This document shows, piece by piece, positions 16,122 to 25,366 of a DNA stretch of 64,000 nucleotides. Each line of letters opens with the position of its first letter. Within the stretch, counting starts at the first letter, position 1. The notes beneath the pieces were generated by a model. It did no database searches. It had not been told where the DNA came from and saw only the letters and a list, made by a program, of their open reading frames with translations. The translations under genes and the position numbers were made by a program. The stretch is from an uncultured Methylomonas sp. (GTDB lineage: Bacteria; Pseudomonadota; Gammaproteobacteria; Methylococcales; Methylomonadaceae): assembly GCA_936941155.1 (NCBI GenBank), contig CAKZJE010000089.1, positions 36,217 to 100,216 on the forward strand. Direction: 5' to 3'.

Positions 16122-16558
16122 CTCCAAAACGCAAAAAACGCTTAACGATTATCTTAGCGATCGTGCTTGGCAGCAGCATTGCTGTGGGCTTAACGCTGTA
16201 CGCACTGAAACAAAACATCAATTTATTTTATTCCACCACTCAAGTTGCGAAAGGCGAAGCTCCCCAAGATGCGCGGATTCGCGTCGGCGGGATGGTGATA
16301 AAAGGCAGTTTGAAACGCTCGCCCAACTCGTTGCGGGTTGAATTTAAAATCACTAATTATGAACACGATGTCACCGTCGTTTTCACCGGAATTTTGCCGG
16401 ATTTATTCCGCGAAGGACAAGGGATTATTGCGCAAGGTAAATTAGACGCAAGCGGCATTTTTCAAGCCGATGAAGTGCTAGCCAAACATGATGAGAATTA
16501 TATGCCACCGGAAATTAAAGACAGTTTGAAACACAAACCCGCCGAGGTCGCCAAATGA
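16118..16558 (+). CDS. ccmE: Cytochrome c maturation heme chaperone CcmE
   Basis: A 146-residue periplasmic heme carrier anchored by one N-terminal helix ([20 protein letters not shown]). The OB-fold follows ([35 protein letters not shown]). The covalent heme site is [12 protein letters not shown], with His124 as the attachment residue and Tyr128 as ligand. It takes heme from CcmABC and hands it to CcmF/CcmH for ligation to apocytochromes. It overlaps ccmD and ccmF by four bases each. Confidence 0.96.
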   Translation: MTPKRKKRLTIILAIVLGSSIAVGLTLYALKQNINLFYSTTQVAKGEAPQDARIRVGGMVIKGSLKRSPNSLRVEFKITNYEHDVTVVFTGILPDLFREGQGIIAQGKLDASGIFQADEVLAKHDENYMPPEIKDSLKHKPAEVAK

Positions 16559-18498
16559 TTCCTGAAATGGGTGAATTCGCGCTAATTTTAGCGTTTTGTT
16601 TTTCGGTGTTATTAGCCACTATCCCGCTCTACGGCGCGACGGTGAACAATGCTGTGTGGATGAGTTTTGCCAAACCGTTGGCACGCGGACAATTTTTGTT
16701 TGTGGCGATAAGTTTTGTTTGCCTCGCTTATGCGTTTTCGCAAGATGATTTCACGGTGAAATATGTCGCCGAGCATTCCAACAGTCAATTACCGATGCAG
16801 TTTAAACTCAGTGCGGTGTGGGGCGGACACGAAGGCTCGTTATTACTGTGGGCGTTTATTCTTAGCGGTTGGACGGTAGCGGTCAGCTTATTTAGCCGCG
16901 CTTTGCCGCTGGATATGCTGGCGCGTGTGTTAGCGGTGATGGGGATTATTGCCGTCGGTTTTGACTTGTTTTTATTGGAAACCTCCAGCCCATTTTTACG
17001 CCTATTACCTGAAGCACCTGCCGATGGCGCGGATTTAAACCCGCTGTTGCAAGATTTTGGCTTAATCGTGCATCCACCGATGTTATATATGGGCTATGTC
17101 GGCTTTTCCGTTGCGTTTGCGTTTGCGATTGCCGCGTTACTGTCAGGGCGTTTAGATGCGGCGTGGGCGCGTTGGTCACGTCCTTGGACAAATTTGGCAT
17201 GGGCGTTTTTAGGGATGGGCATCACGCTGGGCAGTTGGTGGGCGTATTACGAACTCGGTTGGGGCGGTTGGTGGTTTTGGGATCCGGTTGAAAATGCTTC
17301 GTTAATGCCTTGGCTGGTCGGCACGGCGTTGATTCACTCTTTAGCAGTAACGGAAAAACGCGGCGTGTTTAAAAGTTGGACAGTGTTGCTGGCGATTTTC
17401 GCCTTTTCTTTGAGCTTGCTCGGTACGTTTTTAGTGCGCTCCGGTGTGCTCACTTCGGTTCATGCGTTTGCTTCAGACCCCAAACGCGGCTTATTTATTT
17501 TGGTGTTATTAGCAATTACAATTGGTGGCTCGCTAACGTTGTATGCGTTCAAAGCTCCGAATGTGAAAAGCGAAGCGTTATTTTCCTGGGCTTCGCGCGA
17601 AACTTTTTTACTCATCAATAACTTGTTGTTAACTGTGATGGCAGCAACGGTGTTATTAGGTACGCTGTATCCGTTGTTATTAGATGCAATGGGCGGCGGT
17701 AAAATTTCGGTGGGGCCGCCGTATTTTAACGCGCTGTTTGTGCCGATTATGGGCACAATGGCTGTCGCATTAGGGATTGCCACTGCCGCACGCTGGCGGG
17801 AAACTTCGCTGGCATTATTTATCAATACTTTATGGAAACCTGCCGCAGCCAGCGTATTGTTTGCACTGGTTTCTGCATTCACCTACGGCAAAGAATTTCA
17901 TTTTGCCGTTTTCATCGGCATGTTTTTAAGTTTTTGGGTGATTTTTACCGTTACACAAGATTTTCTGCATAAATTCAATAACGCTAACAGTATCTTAGAA
18001 AAATTAAGCAAATTATCCTTAAGCTATTACGGAATGATGGTTGCGCATTTCGGCGTAGCGGTGGTGGCAATAGGAATTACGCTGGTTTCCCATTACAGTG
18101 AAGAGCGTGATATTCGGATGGCAGTGGGTGATACTTTGGATTTAGCAGGCTATCATTTTGAATTTAAAGGCTCAACGCATGTCGAAGGTGAAAATTATGT
18201 TGCAGAACGTGGGGCTTTATTAATATCAAAAAATGGTACGGAAGTAACAACGTTAAATCCTGAAAAGCGCAATTATAATGCGCAACGCTCCATGATGACG
18301 GAGGCAGCGATTGATCCGGGGTTGTGGCGTGATTTATATGTCGCGTTGGGCGAGCCTTTGGACAATGGCGCGTGGGCAGTGCGCATTCAGTATAAACCGT
18401 TTGTGCGCTGGTTGTGGTTGGGAGGGATTTTGATTGCAGCGGGTGGATTATTGACGGTGGCGGACAAGCGGTATCGGAAAAAATCCGCCGTTATTTAA
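16555..18498 (+). CDS. ccmF: Heme lyase subunit CcmF
   Basis: A 647-residue polytopic membrane protein (about 15 helices) that ligates heme to CXXCH motifs in the periplasm. Diagnostic: the WWD signature region [19 protein letters not shown], the flanking [18 protein letters not shown], and [12 protein letters not shown]. It overlaps ccmE by ATGA. Usually ccmG and ccmH follow; here a repeat-bearing gap comes next, so the maturation genes are split in this genome. The membrane cytochrome at 20999-21739 is a possible local substrate. Confidence 0.96.
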   Translation: MIPEMGEFALILAFCFSVLLATIPLYGATVNNAVWMSFAKPLARGQFLFVAISFVCLAYAFSQDDFTVKYVAEHSNSQLPMQFKLSAVWGGHEGSLLLWAFILSGWTVAVSLFSRALPLDMLARVLAVMGIIAVGFDLFLLETSSPFLRLLPEAPADGADLNPLLQDFGLIVHPPMLYMGYVGFSVAFAFAIAALLSGRLDAAWARWSRPWTNLAWAFLGMGITLGSWWAYYELGWGGWWFWDPVENASLMPWLVGTALIHSLAVTEKRGVFKSWTVLLAIFAFSLSLLGTFLVRSGVLTSVHAFASDPKRGLFILVLLAITIGGSLTLYAFKAPNVKSEALFSWASRETFLLINNLLLTVMAATVLLGTLYPLLLDAMGGGKISVGPPYFNALFVPIMGTMAVALGIATAARWRETSLALFINTLWKPAAASVLFALVSAFTYGKEFHFAVFIGMFLSFWVIFTVTQDFLHKFNNANSILEKLSKLSLSYYGMMVAHFGVAVVAIGITLVSHYSEERDIRMAVGDTLDLAGYHFEFKGSTHVEGENYVAERGALLISKNGTEVTTLNPEKRNYNAQRSMMTEAAIDPGLWRDLYVALGEPLDNGAWAVRIQYKPFVRWLWLGGILIAAGGLLTVADKRYRKKSAVI

Positions 18499-18650
18499 TT
18501 AAAATCTCACATTTTTATTATCGAAATGGTTAAGTAAAACCGACACGTTTTTTATGAGAAACCTGTTTTAGTCGCAAAAAATGAGAGAAAAGCCTGTATT
18601 AAAACGTTTCTTAGGAATGAGAACGAAACAACTTATGCAAGTTTATTTTG

Positions 18651-18697
18651 TGTAGGTGCGGATTTATCCGCACTGTACGAATGAGTTCGTACCTACA
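18651..18697. repeat. REP-like double hairpin bounded by TGTAGGT / ACCTACA
   Basis: A 47-bp element in the 273-bp gap after ccmF. Outer arms TGTAGGT and ACCTACA enclose two small hairpins, GTGCGGATTTATCCGCAC and GTACGAATGAGTTCGTAC. The same terminal heptamers bound the larger element at 58031-58152. The layout is that of REP sequences moved by REP-associated tyrosine transposases. No such transposase is in the window. Confidence 0.75.
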
Positions 18698-18771
18698 GTT
18701 GTCGATCTTATTTCATGCACGTTGCTTAGCTACTGAGTGATTGAAATTATTGAATAGAAATAGGAAAAAAA

Positions 18772-19032
18772 ATGCAAACAATTAGCCAATTTTACGGAAT
18801 TACTATTAGCATGTCTTTTGAAGAAAATGAGCCGCCGCATTTTTACGCACAATATAATGAACACATAGCGGCAGTTAATATTCTCTCACTTGAAATAATC
18901 AAAGGAAAAATAACACGCAGAGCACTGAATTTAATTTTGGAATGGACGGAATTGCGTCAAAAAGAATTACTTAAGAATTGGGAAAAATGTTCCTTAAATC
19001 AAGAGCCGGATAAAGTGAAACCTTTGCATTAA
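18772..19032 (+). CDS. DUF4160-domain protein
   Basis: An 86-residue protein fitting DUF4160: FYGITISMSFEENEPPHFYA, then HIAAVNILSLEIIKGKITRRA and LILEWTELRQKELLKNWEKC. Many homologues stand beside a DUF2442 gene in putative TA-like pairs. Here no DUF2442 partner is present, and the next gene is an exported DUF2380 protein. Function unknown; cytosolic. The ATG is preceded by a purine-rich AGGAAAAAAA. Confidence 0.8.
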   Translation: MQTISQFYGITISMSFEENEPPHFYAQYNEHIAAVNILSLEIIKGKITRRALNLILEWTELRQKELLKNWEKCSLNQEPDKVKPLH

Positions 19033-19042
19033 GGATGCAGTC

Positions 19043-19618
19043 GTGAATTATAAAAGTATTGAAATGCCAATCATATCTTCAAAAAAAACGAAAATTACAG
19101 CACGTTATCAGGTCTTTCTTAGCATTGTGTTTTGCTTAATCAGTACGCATTTACACGCAGAAACTAAAATTGCTATTTTGGATTTTGAATTAAATGATGT
19201 GACACTTGCACCACGCATTCCTGCGGAAATTGAAAGAACTGCCAGTATTAAAGGCATGTTAGAAGGGGAATTGAAAAAAGCCGATTACAAAATAATCGCC
19301 ATTGATTTAAGCAAACAGCAGCAAGCGAATGCAGGTTTTGGCTATCTTTTTGATCACAATGACGTTGCTGCTGCTCTGGCTAAAAAATCCGGCGCAGATT
19401 ATGTGTTAGTCGGCAGATTGCATAAACCCAGTTTTTTATTCGCTTACATCATCGGGCATTTAGTGAATGCCCATAACGGCACGTTGCTAGGCAATTACAC
19501 CGTAGAAACCAAAGGGGGCGACAAAAAACTCACCTTGAAAGCAGTGGAAACTTTTGCCGACAACATCGACAACGATTTAGATAATAAATATACCCCGCCA
19601 CCACCTGTCAGCAGATAA
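19043..19618 (+). CDS. DUF2380-domain exported protein
   Basis: A 191-residue protein from a GTG at 19043 that is preceded at good spacing by AAGGA. An ATG at 19061 is an alternative. The N-terminus is long and basic before a hydrophobic export segment (YQVFLSIVFCLISTHLHA). The mature part carries TKIAILDFELNDVTLAP, the DUF2380 hallmark, then ADYVLVGRLHKPSF. The first strand resembles the nucleotide-free CsgG/TolB-type AILDF fold of periplasmic proteins. Function unknown. It lies 10 bp after the DUF4160 gene and may be cotranscribed with it. Confidence 0.75.
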   Translation: MNYKSIEMPIISSKKTKITARYQVFLSIVFCLISTHLHAETKIAILDFELNDVTLAPRIPAEIERTASIKGMLEGELKKADYKIIAIDLSKQQQANAGFGYLFDHNDVAAALAKKSGADYVLVGRLHKPSFLFAYIIGHLVNAHNGTLLGNYTVETKGGDKKLTLKAVETFADNIDNDLDNKYTPPPPVSR

Positions 19619-19707
19619 ATGCTGCGTATATCATAGAAATATGCAGTGCGTGTCAGCGACAATTCTTGTTTTTAATTCCTACATCACATTCATTTTTGGA
19701 GTCAATC

Positions 19708-20625
19708 ATGCGTAAATTATTATTTTCACTTTTAGGCAGTTCGCTGCTGCTATCTGCTGGCAGTATTCAGGCAGCGGCTACGCCAAGTGTCGTGGAATTG
19801 CAAACAAACCTAGGCACAATAGCAATTTCACTGGATTATCAGCACGCGCCAATCAGTGCTAATAACTTTATAACTTATGTCAATGCTGGTTTTTATAAAG
19901 ACACGATTATTCATCGCATGATTAAAGGGTTTATGATGCAGGGCGGTGGCGTGAATAAAGCTGATGGGGTGTTTAAAGCGGCTCTGGCTGCGCCAATTAC
20001 CTTGGAATCAACCAATTTGACAGGTTTGAGCAATGTGGCAGGCTCGGTGACAATGGCTCGCACCAATGATCCTAACTCTGCAACTTCGCAGTTTTTTATT
20101 AACTTTGTGGATAATAAAAGTTTAGATTACGCCAGCGCGACCAGCCCAGGCTATGCCGTTTTTGGAAAAGTTGTTGTGGGTATGCCACTGGTAAAAAGGA
20201 TTGAAACCTTTGTGACACCAACGACAGCATTTACCATGCTAGGTAAATTAGGCAACAAATTAAGTTTAGGTTGCAGTACAACCACGCCGTGCAGCACTTT
20301 TCCTGATCTGCCTTTTGTGAATGCGACTGATTTTGTAAGCATAGATGCGGTTTACACAAATGATGTTTGGGATACCACTGTTTCTAAAACCAGAGTGAGA
20401 TTAAGTGGCTCAGGTAGTCTGACGAGTTGGCCTGTGGGAATAAATTGCGGAACAAGCTGCCAACTTTCTCAAACCGTAGGTTCTACATTAAAGTTGGTGG
20501 CAAAACCGGCTATAGGTTACGGTTTTACGGGGTGGAGTGGTGATTGTGTCGGGATAAATAAAAGTATTTCAATTAATACTAAACTTGGAAATCACAACTG
20601 CACGGCAATTTTTACTAAATTGTAA
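19708..20625 (+). CDS. Secreted cyclophilin-type peptidyl-prolyl isomerase with C-terminal repeat domain
   Basis: A 305-residue exported protein. I chose the ATG at 19708 because it gives a textbook signal peptide (MRKLLFSLLGSSLLLSAGSI, then QAAA) with TTGGAG upstream. Residues about 25-205 form the cyclophilin domain: VVELQTNLGTIAISLDYQHA, FYKDTIIHRMIKGFMMQGGG, ATSQFFINFVDN and a SPGYAVFGKVV end. Active-site Arg (HRMI), Phe and Gln residues are present. From about 230 it continues with a Gly/Trp/Cys module (LSGSGSLTSWPVGINCG, then YGFTGWSGDC) like the divergent InlB B-repeat found on surface proteins. It probably folds proteins in the periplasm or at the surface. Confidence 0.88.
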   Translation: MRKLLFSLLGSSLLLSAGSIQAAATPSVVELQTNLGTIAISLDYQHAPISANNFITYVNAGFYKDTIIHRMIKGFMMQGGGVNKADGVFKAALAAPITLESTNLTGLSNVAGSVTMARTNDPNSATSQFFINFVDNKSLDYASATSPGYAVFGKVVVGMPLVKRIETFVTPTTAFTMLGKLGNKLSLGCSTTTPCSTFPDLPFVNATDFVSIDAVYTNDVWDTTVSKTRVRLSGSGSLTSWPVGINCGTSCQLSQTVGSTLKLVAKPAIGYGFTGWSGDCVGINKSISINTKLGNHNCTAIFTKL

Positions 20626-20635
20626 AAACCGTTAA

Positions 20636-20665
20636 AACTGGCAGTTTTTTTAAAGGCTGCCAGTT
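20636..20665 (+). terminator. Hairpin after the cyclophilin gene
   Basis: Stem AACTGGCAG / CTGCCAGTT with a T-rich TTTTTTTAAAGG loop, 10 bases after the stop. Member of the gene-end hairpin family. Confidence 0.65.
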
Positions 20666-20828
20666 GTTCAAAACAGCCGATTAATCACTGAGGTTATGCA
20701 AAATTAAGTGATTGTTGTCGATACAATCTTCTGAAATTTACAAAACGAGAGGTCGTCTTTAAAAATTTTTTGCTTAACTTACATCTGAATTTTTTGCGCC
20801 GCTACGATTAATATTTTCTGTGTAAAGT

Positions 20829-20971
20829 GCATAACATTCATGTTATGCAGACTGCTTGAGTTGTCCACGAAAAGCACGAAAGACACGAAAAATAGGCGGT
20901 TAAAATTTAGGGGGGCTGTCGAAAAAGTCAAATACAGCACTGCCTATTCGTGATTTTTGTGTTTTTCGTGG
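20829..20971. repeat. Inverted repeats in the 373-bp gap before the cytochrome gene
   Basis: The gap 20626-20998 has no gene. It holds a small perfect hairpin (GCATAACA / TGTTATGC, 20829-20848) and a larger imperfect inverted repeat: the left arm 20865-20897 begins CCACGAAAAGCACGAAAG, and the right arm 20942-20971 begins GCCTATTCGTG and ends TTTTTCGTGG. A shorter relative with CGAAAAGCACAAA lies at 55787-55840. The arms contain a periodic CACGAAAAR pattern. Confidence 0.65.
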
Positions 20972-20998
20972 CAAAATGGGTTTCATGCCTAACATTAG

Positions 20999-21739
20999 TT
21001 AATCAGTTATCGCTTTGTCCTTTTGCTTGTAAAACCACATTTGATAAATGCTGACAACAATCTGCATTCCCATTGAAAACCCCATTAACGCACCGCAACC
21101 TACCACTACATAAGCAAATTCTGGAATGCTTTTGGTGATAAACCAAGATAATACGTCCAACAACATCGCAACAAAAGGAATAACGACCGCTATTCGTTTT
21201 ACATAAACATTCATGTGACACAGAATAAAAATTTTGCCGACAAAAAACAAAATAAAGGCAATTCCAAATAAATGAATATGCGAGACTCTAATTAAGGCGG
21301 GAATTGGTTTTCCATCACTATGCGCAACTTCAGCAACTCCGGCATAGTTGGTTAAATCAGGCAAAGAGGCGTTGATGCTCGGCGTGTGACACAAAATACA
21401 ATCGCGGTTTAAAATCGGCGCAATTTTTTCTTTATAAGCATCTTCCTCCGCGCCTTCATAAACCCATTTTAAAATCACTTCTTTATCCGATTTATATTTC
21501 AAGTTTGCTTCCATAATGCCATTAATCGCAGCTCCTAGCCGAGTTTGACTGTTTGAGCCATGATACATTGCCACTATGTCATTTACAGACAAACCTGCTA
21601 CGCCGTCGCGACCTTGATAGGTGTAATACAAATTCGCTAGAGCAGTTAAATACCCTAAACCGATGGTTAATAAAAAAACGGTGTTTAAAATTTTTTCACT
21701 GATAGAAATGTCAGCAAAACGACTGTAATGTTTGACCAT
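20999..21739 (-). CDS. Membrane protein with one c-type heme motif
   Basis: A 246-residue protein with a first membrane helix near 18-38, then a periplasmic domain of about 110 residues carrying CILCH (CXXCH heme c site), followed by PSINASLPDLTNYAGVAEVA. Three more helices follow (IHLFGIAFILFFVGKIFI, VIPFVAMLLDVLSWFI, FAYVVVGCGALMGFSMGM). ARVSHIH-like His residues before the second helix could ligate heme. I recognise no named family. A membrane-bound electron-transfer cytochrome is the safest description. Its heme would be attached by the Ccm system, part of which is encoded at 15.9-18.5 kb. Confidence 0.8.
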   Translation of the reverse strand: MVKHYSRFADISISEKILNTVFLLTIGLGYLTALANLYYTYQGRDGVAGLSVNDIVAMYHGSNSQTRLGAAINGIMEANLKYKSDKEVILKWVYEGAEEDAYKEKIAPILNRDCILCHTPSINASLPDLTNYAGVAEVAHSDGKPIPALIRVSHIHLFGIAFILFFVGKIFILCHMNVYVKRIAVVIPFVAMLLDVLSWFITKSIPEFAYVVVGCGALMGFSMGMQIVVSIYQMWFYKQKDKAITD

Positions 21740-22012
21740 AGCGTCACCTTGAAATGATATGTTTAACTACAATGTTGAAATAAGCATAAATAGTAGCGTA
21801 GAGTATGGATTAATGGCGACTGAATGTGTGGGTTTTAGAAAAAACAGAGGTTAAAAACTTATTCCTAAGCAAAAAGTGTGTTTTTTCGATAAGATTTCTA
21901 TCTCAACAGTCTCTTATTCATTGCTTGATGTATCATATAAGCTATTCTTAAATCTCGTGATCCTAATGCTGTTCATTAAAAATAATTAAACTTCACTATA
22001 CGGCAAAACATA

Positions 22013-22480
22013 ATGGTTTCTTCTAAAATATCAGGTTTTACACTACTTGAGTTGGTCATAGTCATGGTTATTGTTGGGGGCTATATGCTGTTTCATTCGC
22101 CAGCGCATGAAAAATATTTAATGCGAACTAAACGTGTTGATGCTAAAAAAGCCTTGGTTAATCTTTGGCATGAACAAGAAGTCTATCAACAAACTTGTGG
22201 TCGCTATGCTGCCATTATTGCTGCAAACACCACCTGCGTCACAGGTAGCACGAAAGAGAGTGATTTCACGCTAAAGGCAAGTAATATTTCACCCAAAGGT
22301 TATTACCAACTGAGTGTTGTTTCAGCAACAGCAACAACCTATACATTACAAGCAGTACCTATGGCGGATAAACAACAAGCTAAAGATATTAATTGCGCTA
22401 AGCTAACGCTGGATAATGTAGGAACTAAACAATCTTTTAATCATCAGAATCAACCAACCGCTGAATGTTGGCAAAAATAA
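22013..22480 (+). CDS. Type IV pilin-like protein (minor pilin)
   Basis: A 155-residue prepilin: short leader MVSSKISG, then FTLLELVIVMVIVGGYMLF. This is the type III signal cleaved before Phe by PilD, with the conserved Glu at +5. The rest resembles PilE-type proteins: a KKALVNLWHEQEVYQQTCGRY helix and disulphide-capable cysteines near the C-terminus (INCAKL and AECWQK). It is a single gene, so a minor pilin or pseudopilin is more likely than the major subunit. It lies upstream of miaA with only a 45-87 bp gap. Confidence 0.85.
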   Translation: MVSSKISGFTLLELVIVMVIVGGYMLFHSPAHEKYLMRTKRVDAKKALVNLWHEQEVYQQTCGRYAAIIAANTTCVTGSTKESDFTLKASNISPKGYYQLSVVSATATTYTLQAVPMADKQQAKDINCAKLTLDNVGTKQSFNHQNQPTAECWQK

Positions 22481-22567
22481 CACACAGTTGCTATAAAAAG
22501 CCTCATTTTAGTTTTATATTTTTATGTGCAACCGCTAAAAACATTATCATTTTTCAATAACTTATTA

Positions 22568-23509
22568 ATGAATCCCCCCGCATTCCCTCCTGCCATTTTT
22601 TTAATGGGCCCTACTGCCTCAGGAAAAACTCAATTATCCGTGCAACTTGCTCAGGCTTTAAATGCTGAAATTATCAGCGTGGATTCGGCGTTAGTTTTTA
22701 AAGGCATGGATATTGGTACGGCAAAACCTACGCTAGAAGAACGCGGCGGCATTCCGCATTATTTGATTGATATTCTTGATCCTAGCGAATCGTATTCCAC
22801 AGGACAATTTAGAAATCAAACGTTGACATTGATGGCGGACATCAGTGCTCGCGGAAAAATACCGTTGTTAGTGGGCGGTACAATGTTGTATTTCAATGCC
22901 TTATCTCAAGGCTTAGCCACTCTGCCTGAAGCCAGCCCTGAAATTCGGGCAAAATTAGAACAAGAATTAGCCGAGCACGGCAAACAAGCGCAATATGAAA
23001 GATTATTGCAAGTTGACCCACAAGCTGCTGCAAGAATTCACCCAAACGACCCACAACGGATTCAACGCGCTTTAGAAGTTTATGAAATCAGTGGTAGACC
23101 TTTGACAGATTTTTTTCAAGAAACAGACAATGATTTACCCTACAACGTGATTAAATTAGTGATAGCTCCTGAAGATAGAGCGATTTTGCATAAAAAAATT
23201 GCGCTGCGGTTTCAGCAAATGCTGGCAAATCATTTTATGGATGAGGTTGAATCGCTTTACCAACGTGGTGATTTAACGCCAGCACTCCCCGCGATTCGTG
23301 CGGTTGGTTATCGTCAAGCATGGTCTTATTTGGAAGGTGAATATGATTTACCGACGATGACCGAAAAAGCGATTATAGCGACTCGGCAATTAGCTAAACG
23401 CCAATTTACATGGCTTAGAAGAGAAACTCAGGCGCATTGGCTGCAAACCGGCTCTGAAAACTTACCTACTCAGGCGTTAGAAAAAATAAACTTCGCAATT
23501 GAGGATTGA
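22568..23509 (+). CDS. miaA: tRNA dimethylallyltransferase
   Basis: A 313-residue enzyme that adds the isopentenyl group to A37 of tRNAs reading UNN codons. Motifs: P-loop FLMGPTASGKTQ, ISVDSALVFKGMDIGTAKPT, PHYLIDILDPSESYS, PLLVGGTMLYFNAL and the C-terminal AIRAVGYRQAW and ATRQLAKRQFTWLR. I prefer the ATG at 22568, which gives the family's usual PAIFLMGPTASGKT spacing. A GTG at 22526 would add 14 residues. It begins the classical miaA-hfq-hflX-hflKC run. Confidence 0.96.
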   Translation: MNPPAFPPAIFLMGPTASGKTQLSVQLAQALNAEIISVDSALVFKGMDIGTAKPTLEERGGIPHYLIDILDPSESYSTGQFRNQTLTLMADISARGKIPLLVGGTMLYFNALSQGLATLPEASPEIRAKLEQELAEHGKQAQYERLLQVDPQAAARIHPNDPQRIQRALEVYEISGRPLTDFFQETDNDLPYNVIKLVIAPEDRAILHKKIALRFQQMLANHFMDEVESLYQRGDLTPALPAIRAVGYRQAWSYLEGEYDLPTMTEKAIIATRQLAKRQFTWLRRETQAHWLQTGSENLPTQALEKINFAIED

Positions 23510-23675
23510 AATGAGCGTGATAACCTTGTAAATTGAGAATTAGCCCCCAGTTTACCCACTTGAATCATCTAGCTGCGGTTCAGCTTCTGAATGCTAAAGT
23601 TGGAAACAGATTTTTTAATCTATCGTTATGGCGGATAAATGTACGCACAAATGCTAAATAACAAGGAGAAATAGG

Positions 23676-23915
23676 ATGTCGAAAAGCCAAAATTTGCAGG
23701 ATACTTTTTTAAATAACCTCAGAAAAGACCATATTCCTGTATCAATATTCTTAGTGAATGGAATTAAATTACAAGGAAAAGTCGATTCGTTTGACCAATA
23801 TGTCATCATGCTGAAAAACACTGTCAGCCAAATGGTCTATAAACACGCAATTTCTACAATTGTGCCCGGCAAACCCGTGAAAATGTCAGATTCTGACGAA
23901 GATGGCGATGAATAA
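23676..23915 (+). CDS. hfq: RNA chaperone Hfq
   Basis: A 79-residue Sm-like hexameric RNA chaperone pairing small RNAs with mRNAs. It is nearly textbook: [63 protein letters not shown]. Residues Q8, K31-type and YKH of the RNA surfaces are present. The C-terminal tail is short and acidic (DSDEDGDE), unlike the long E. coli tail. A strong ribosome site AAGGAG lies just upstream. Confidence 0.98.
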   Translation: MSKSQNLQDTFLNNLRKDHIPVSIFLVNGIKLQGKVDSFDQYVIMLKNTVSQMVYKHAISTIVPGKPVKMSDSDEDGDE

Positions 23916-23941
23916 AATATCGTTCACTTTGGAGATTATTT

Positions 23942-25210
23942 TTGTTTGAGCGTCCAGATGCGGGTGAGCGAGCTGTCCTTGTTCATCTTACCTTTCAAGC
24001 AGATAGCGAAGATTTGTTTGAACTCAAAGAGCTGGCTAAATCCGCAGGTGCGGAGCCCGTTTTTGTTTTAACAGGCAATAGACGCAGCCCTGATCCTAAA
24101 TATTTTATCGGCACAGGCAAACTTGATGAACTTAAAGCGGCTGTTGCCAGCTATGAAGCCGATTGTGTGCTGTTTAATCACCCTTTATCCCCTAGCCAAG
24201 AGCGCAATTTAGAACAAGCGTTAGAAGTTCGCGTGGTGGATAGAAATGGCTTGATTTTAGATATTTTTGCGCAACGGGCACAAACTTTTGAGGGCAAATT
24301 GCAAGTTGAATTAGCCCAGTTAAAACATTTATCAACGCGCTTAATTCGCGGCTGGACGCATTTAGAACGGCAAAAAGGCGGTATTGGTTTACGCGGCCCT
24401 GGCGAAACCCAATTAGAAACCGATAGACGCTTAATTGGCGTGCGAATTGATTTAATCCAACGTCGTTTGGAAAAAGTCGAAAAGCAACGTCATCAAGGTC
24501 GCAGTAAACGTAAAAAAGCAGAAGTTCCCACCGTTTCGCTCGTTGGTTACACCAATGCTGGCAAATCAACGTTGTTTAATCGTCTGACAGGCGCGGATAT
24601 TTATGTTGCCGATCAATTATTTGCTACGTTAGACCCCACCTTACGTCTGTGCGCTCTTCACGATGGCACGCAATTAGTCTTGGCGGATACTGTCGGATTT
24701 ATTCGTCATTTACCACATGAATTAGTTGCCGCTTTTCGCTCTACGCTTCAAGAAGCCAGTGAAGCAGATTTGCTTCTGCATGTCATTGACGCAAATAGTG
24801 AAGATAGAGACGAAAAAATCACGCAAGTTAATCACGTTTTAAAAGAAATCTCCGCCGATAAAATTCCGCAGTTACAAGTTTTTAATAAAATTGATGGCTT
24901 AGAAAACGTAGAGCCTCATATCGACCGTGATGAGCACGGCAAACCACAAAGAGTTTGGATCTCAGCGCAAACTGGAGCGGGCATTGATTTGTTATATCAA
25001 GCCTTAGCAGAATTATTTGCCAATACGAAAACAACGATTAATTGCCGATTATTGGCACATCAAGGTGATGTGTATGCCAAATTATTTGTGTTCACCAAAA
25101 TTTTAACCGAACACGTTAATGATGACGGTAGCCGAGATTTAACTATTGAAATGGATAAAAAACATTTAGGCTTATTAAAAACTGTGCAAATTAAAAGCGA
25201 ATTAATTTAA
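23942..25210 (+). CDS. hflX: Ribosome-associated GTPase HflX
   Basis: A 422-residue GTPase that splits stalled or hibernating ribosomes. The start is TTG at 23942: it gives MFERPDAGERAVLVHLTFQ, matching the family N-terminus, with GGAG upstream. Seen: LSPSQERNLE, LILDIFAQRAQTFEGKLQVE, the glycine-rich GGIGLRGPGETQLETDRR, G1 VGYTNAGKSTLF, G3 DTVGFI and G4 NKID. It lies 26 bp after hfq. A hairpin at 25298-25332 follows. Confidence 0.97.
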   Translation: MFERPDAGERAVLVHLTFQADSEDLFELKELAKSAGAEPVFVLTGNRRSPDPKYFIGTGKLDELKAAVASYEADCVLFNHPLSPSQERNLEQALEVRVVDRNGLILDIFAQRAQTFEGKLQVELAQLKHLSTRLIRGWTHLERQKGGIGLRGPGETQLETDRRLIGVRIDLIQRRLEKVEKQRHQGRSKRKKAEVPTVSLVGYTNAGKSTLFNRLTGADIYVADQLFATLDPTLRLCALHDGTQLVLADTVGFIRHLPHELVAAFRSTLQEASEADLLLHVIDANSEDRDEKITQVNHVLKEISADKIPQLQVFNKIDGLENVEPHIDRDEHGKPQRVWISAQTGAGIDLLYQALAELFANTKTTINCRLLAHQGDVYAKLFVFTKILTEHVNDDGSRDLTIEMDKKHLGLLKTVQIKSELI

Positions 25211-25297
25211 ATGCCTAGCTGTGCTGTTTTTAGAAAAATATTGCCTAACTGCTCATAAACGCCATGATTTACGATAGAATATACCGTTTAAACAAAA

Positions 25298-25332
25298 ACG
25301 CACTTTCAAACCTATTAATATTGAAAGTGCGT
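25298..25332 (+). terminator. Hairpin between hflX and hflK
   Basis: Perfect 12-bp stem ACGCACTTTCAA / TTGAAAGTGCGT, followed by AAAATTTTT. It may end hflX transcription or attenuate hflKC. It stands 34 bases before the hflK ATG, in the leader. Confidence 0.65.
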
Positions 25333-25366
25333 AAAATTTTTGAAGAACCCCAACTGGAGTATGTAT

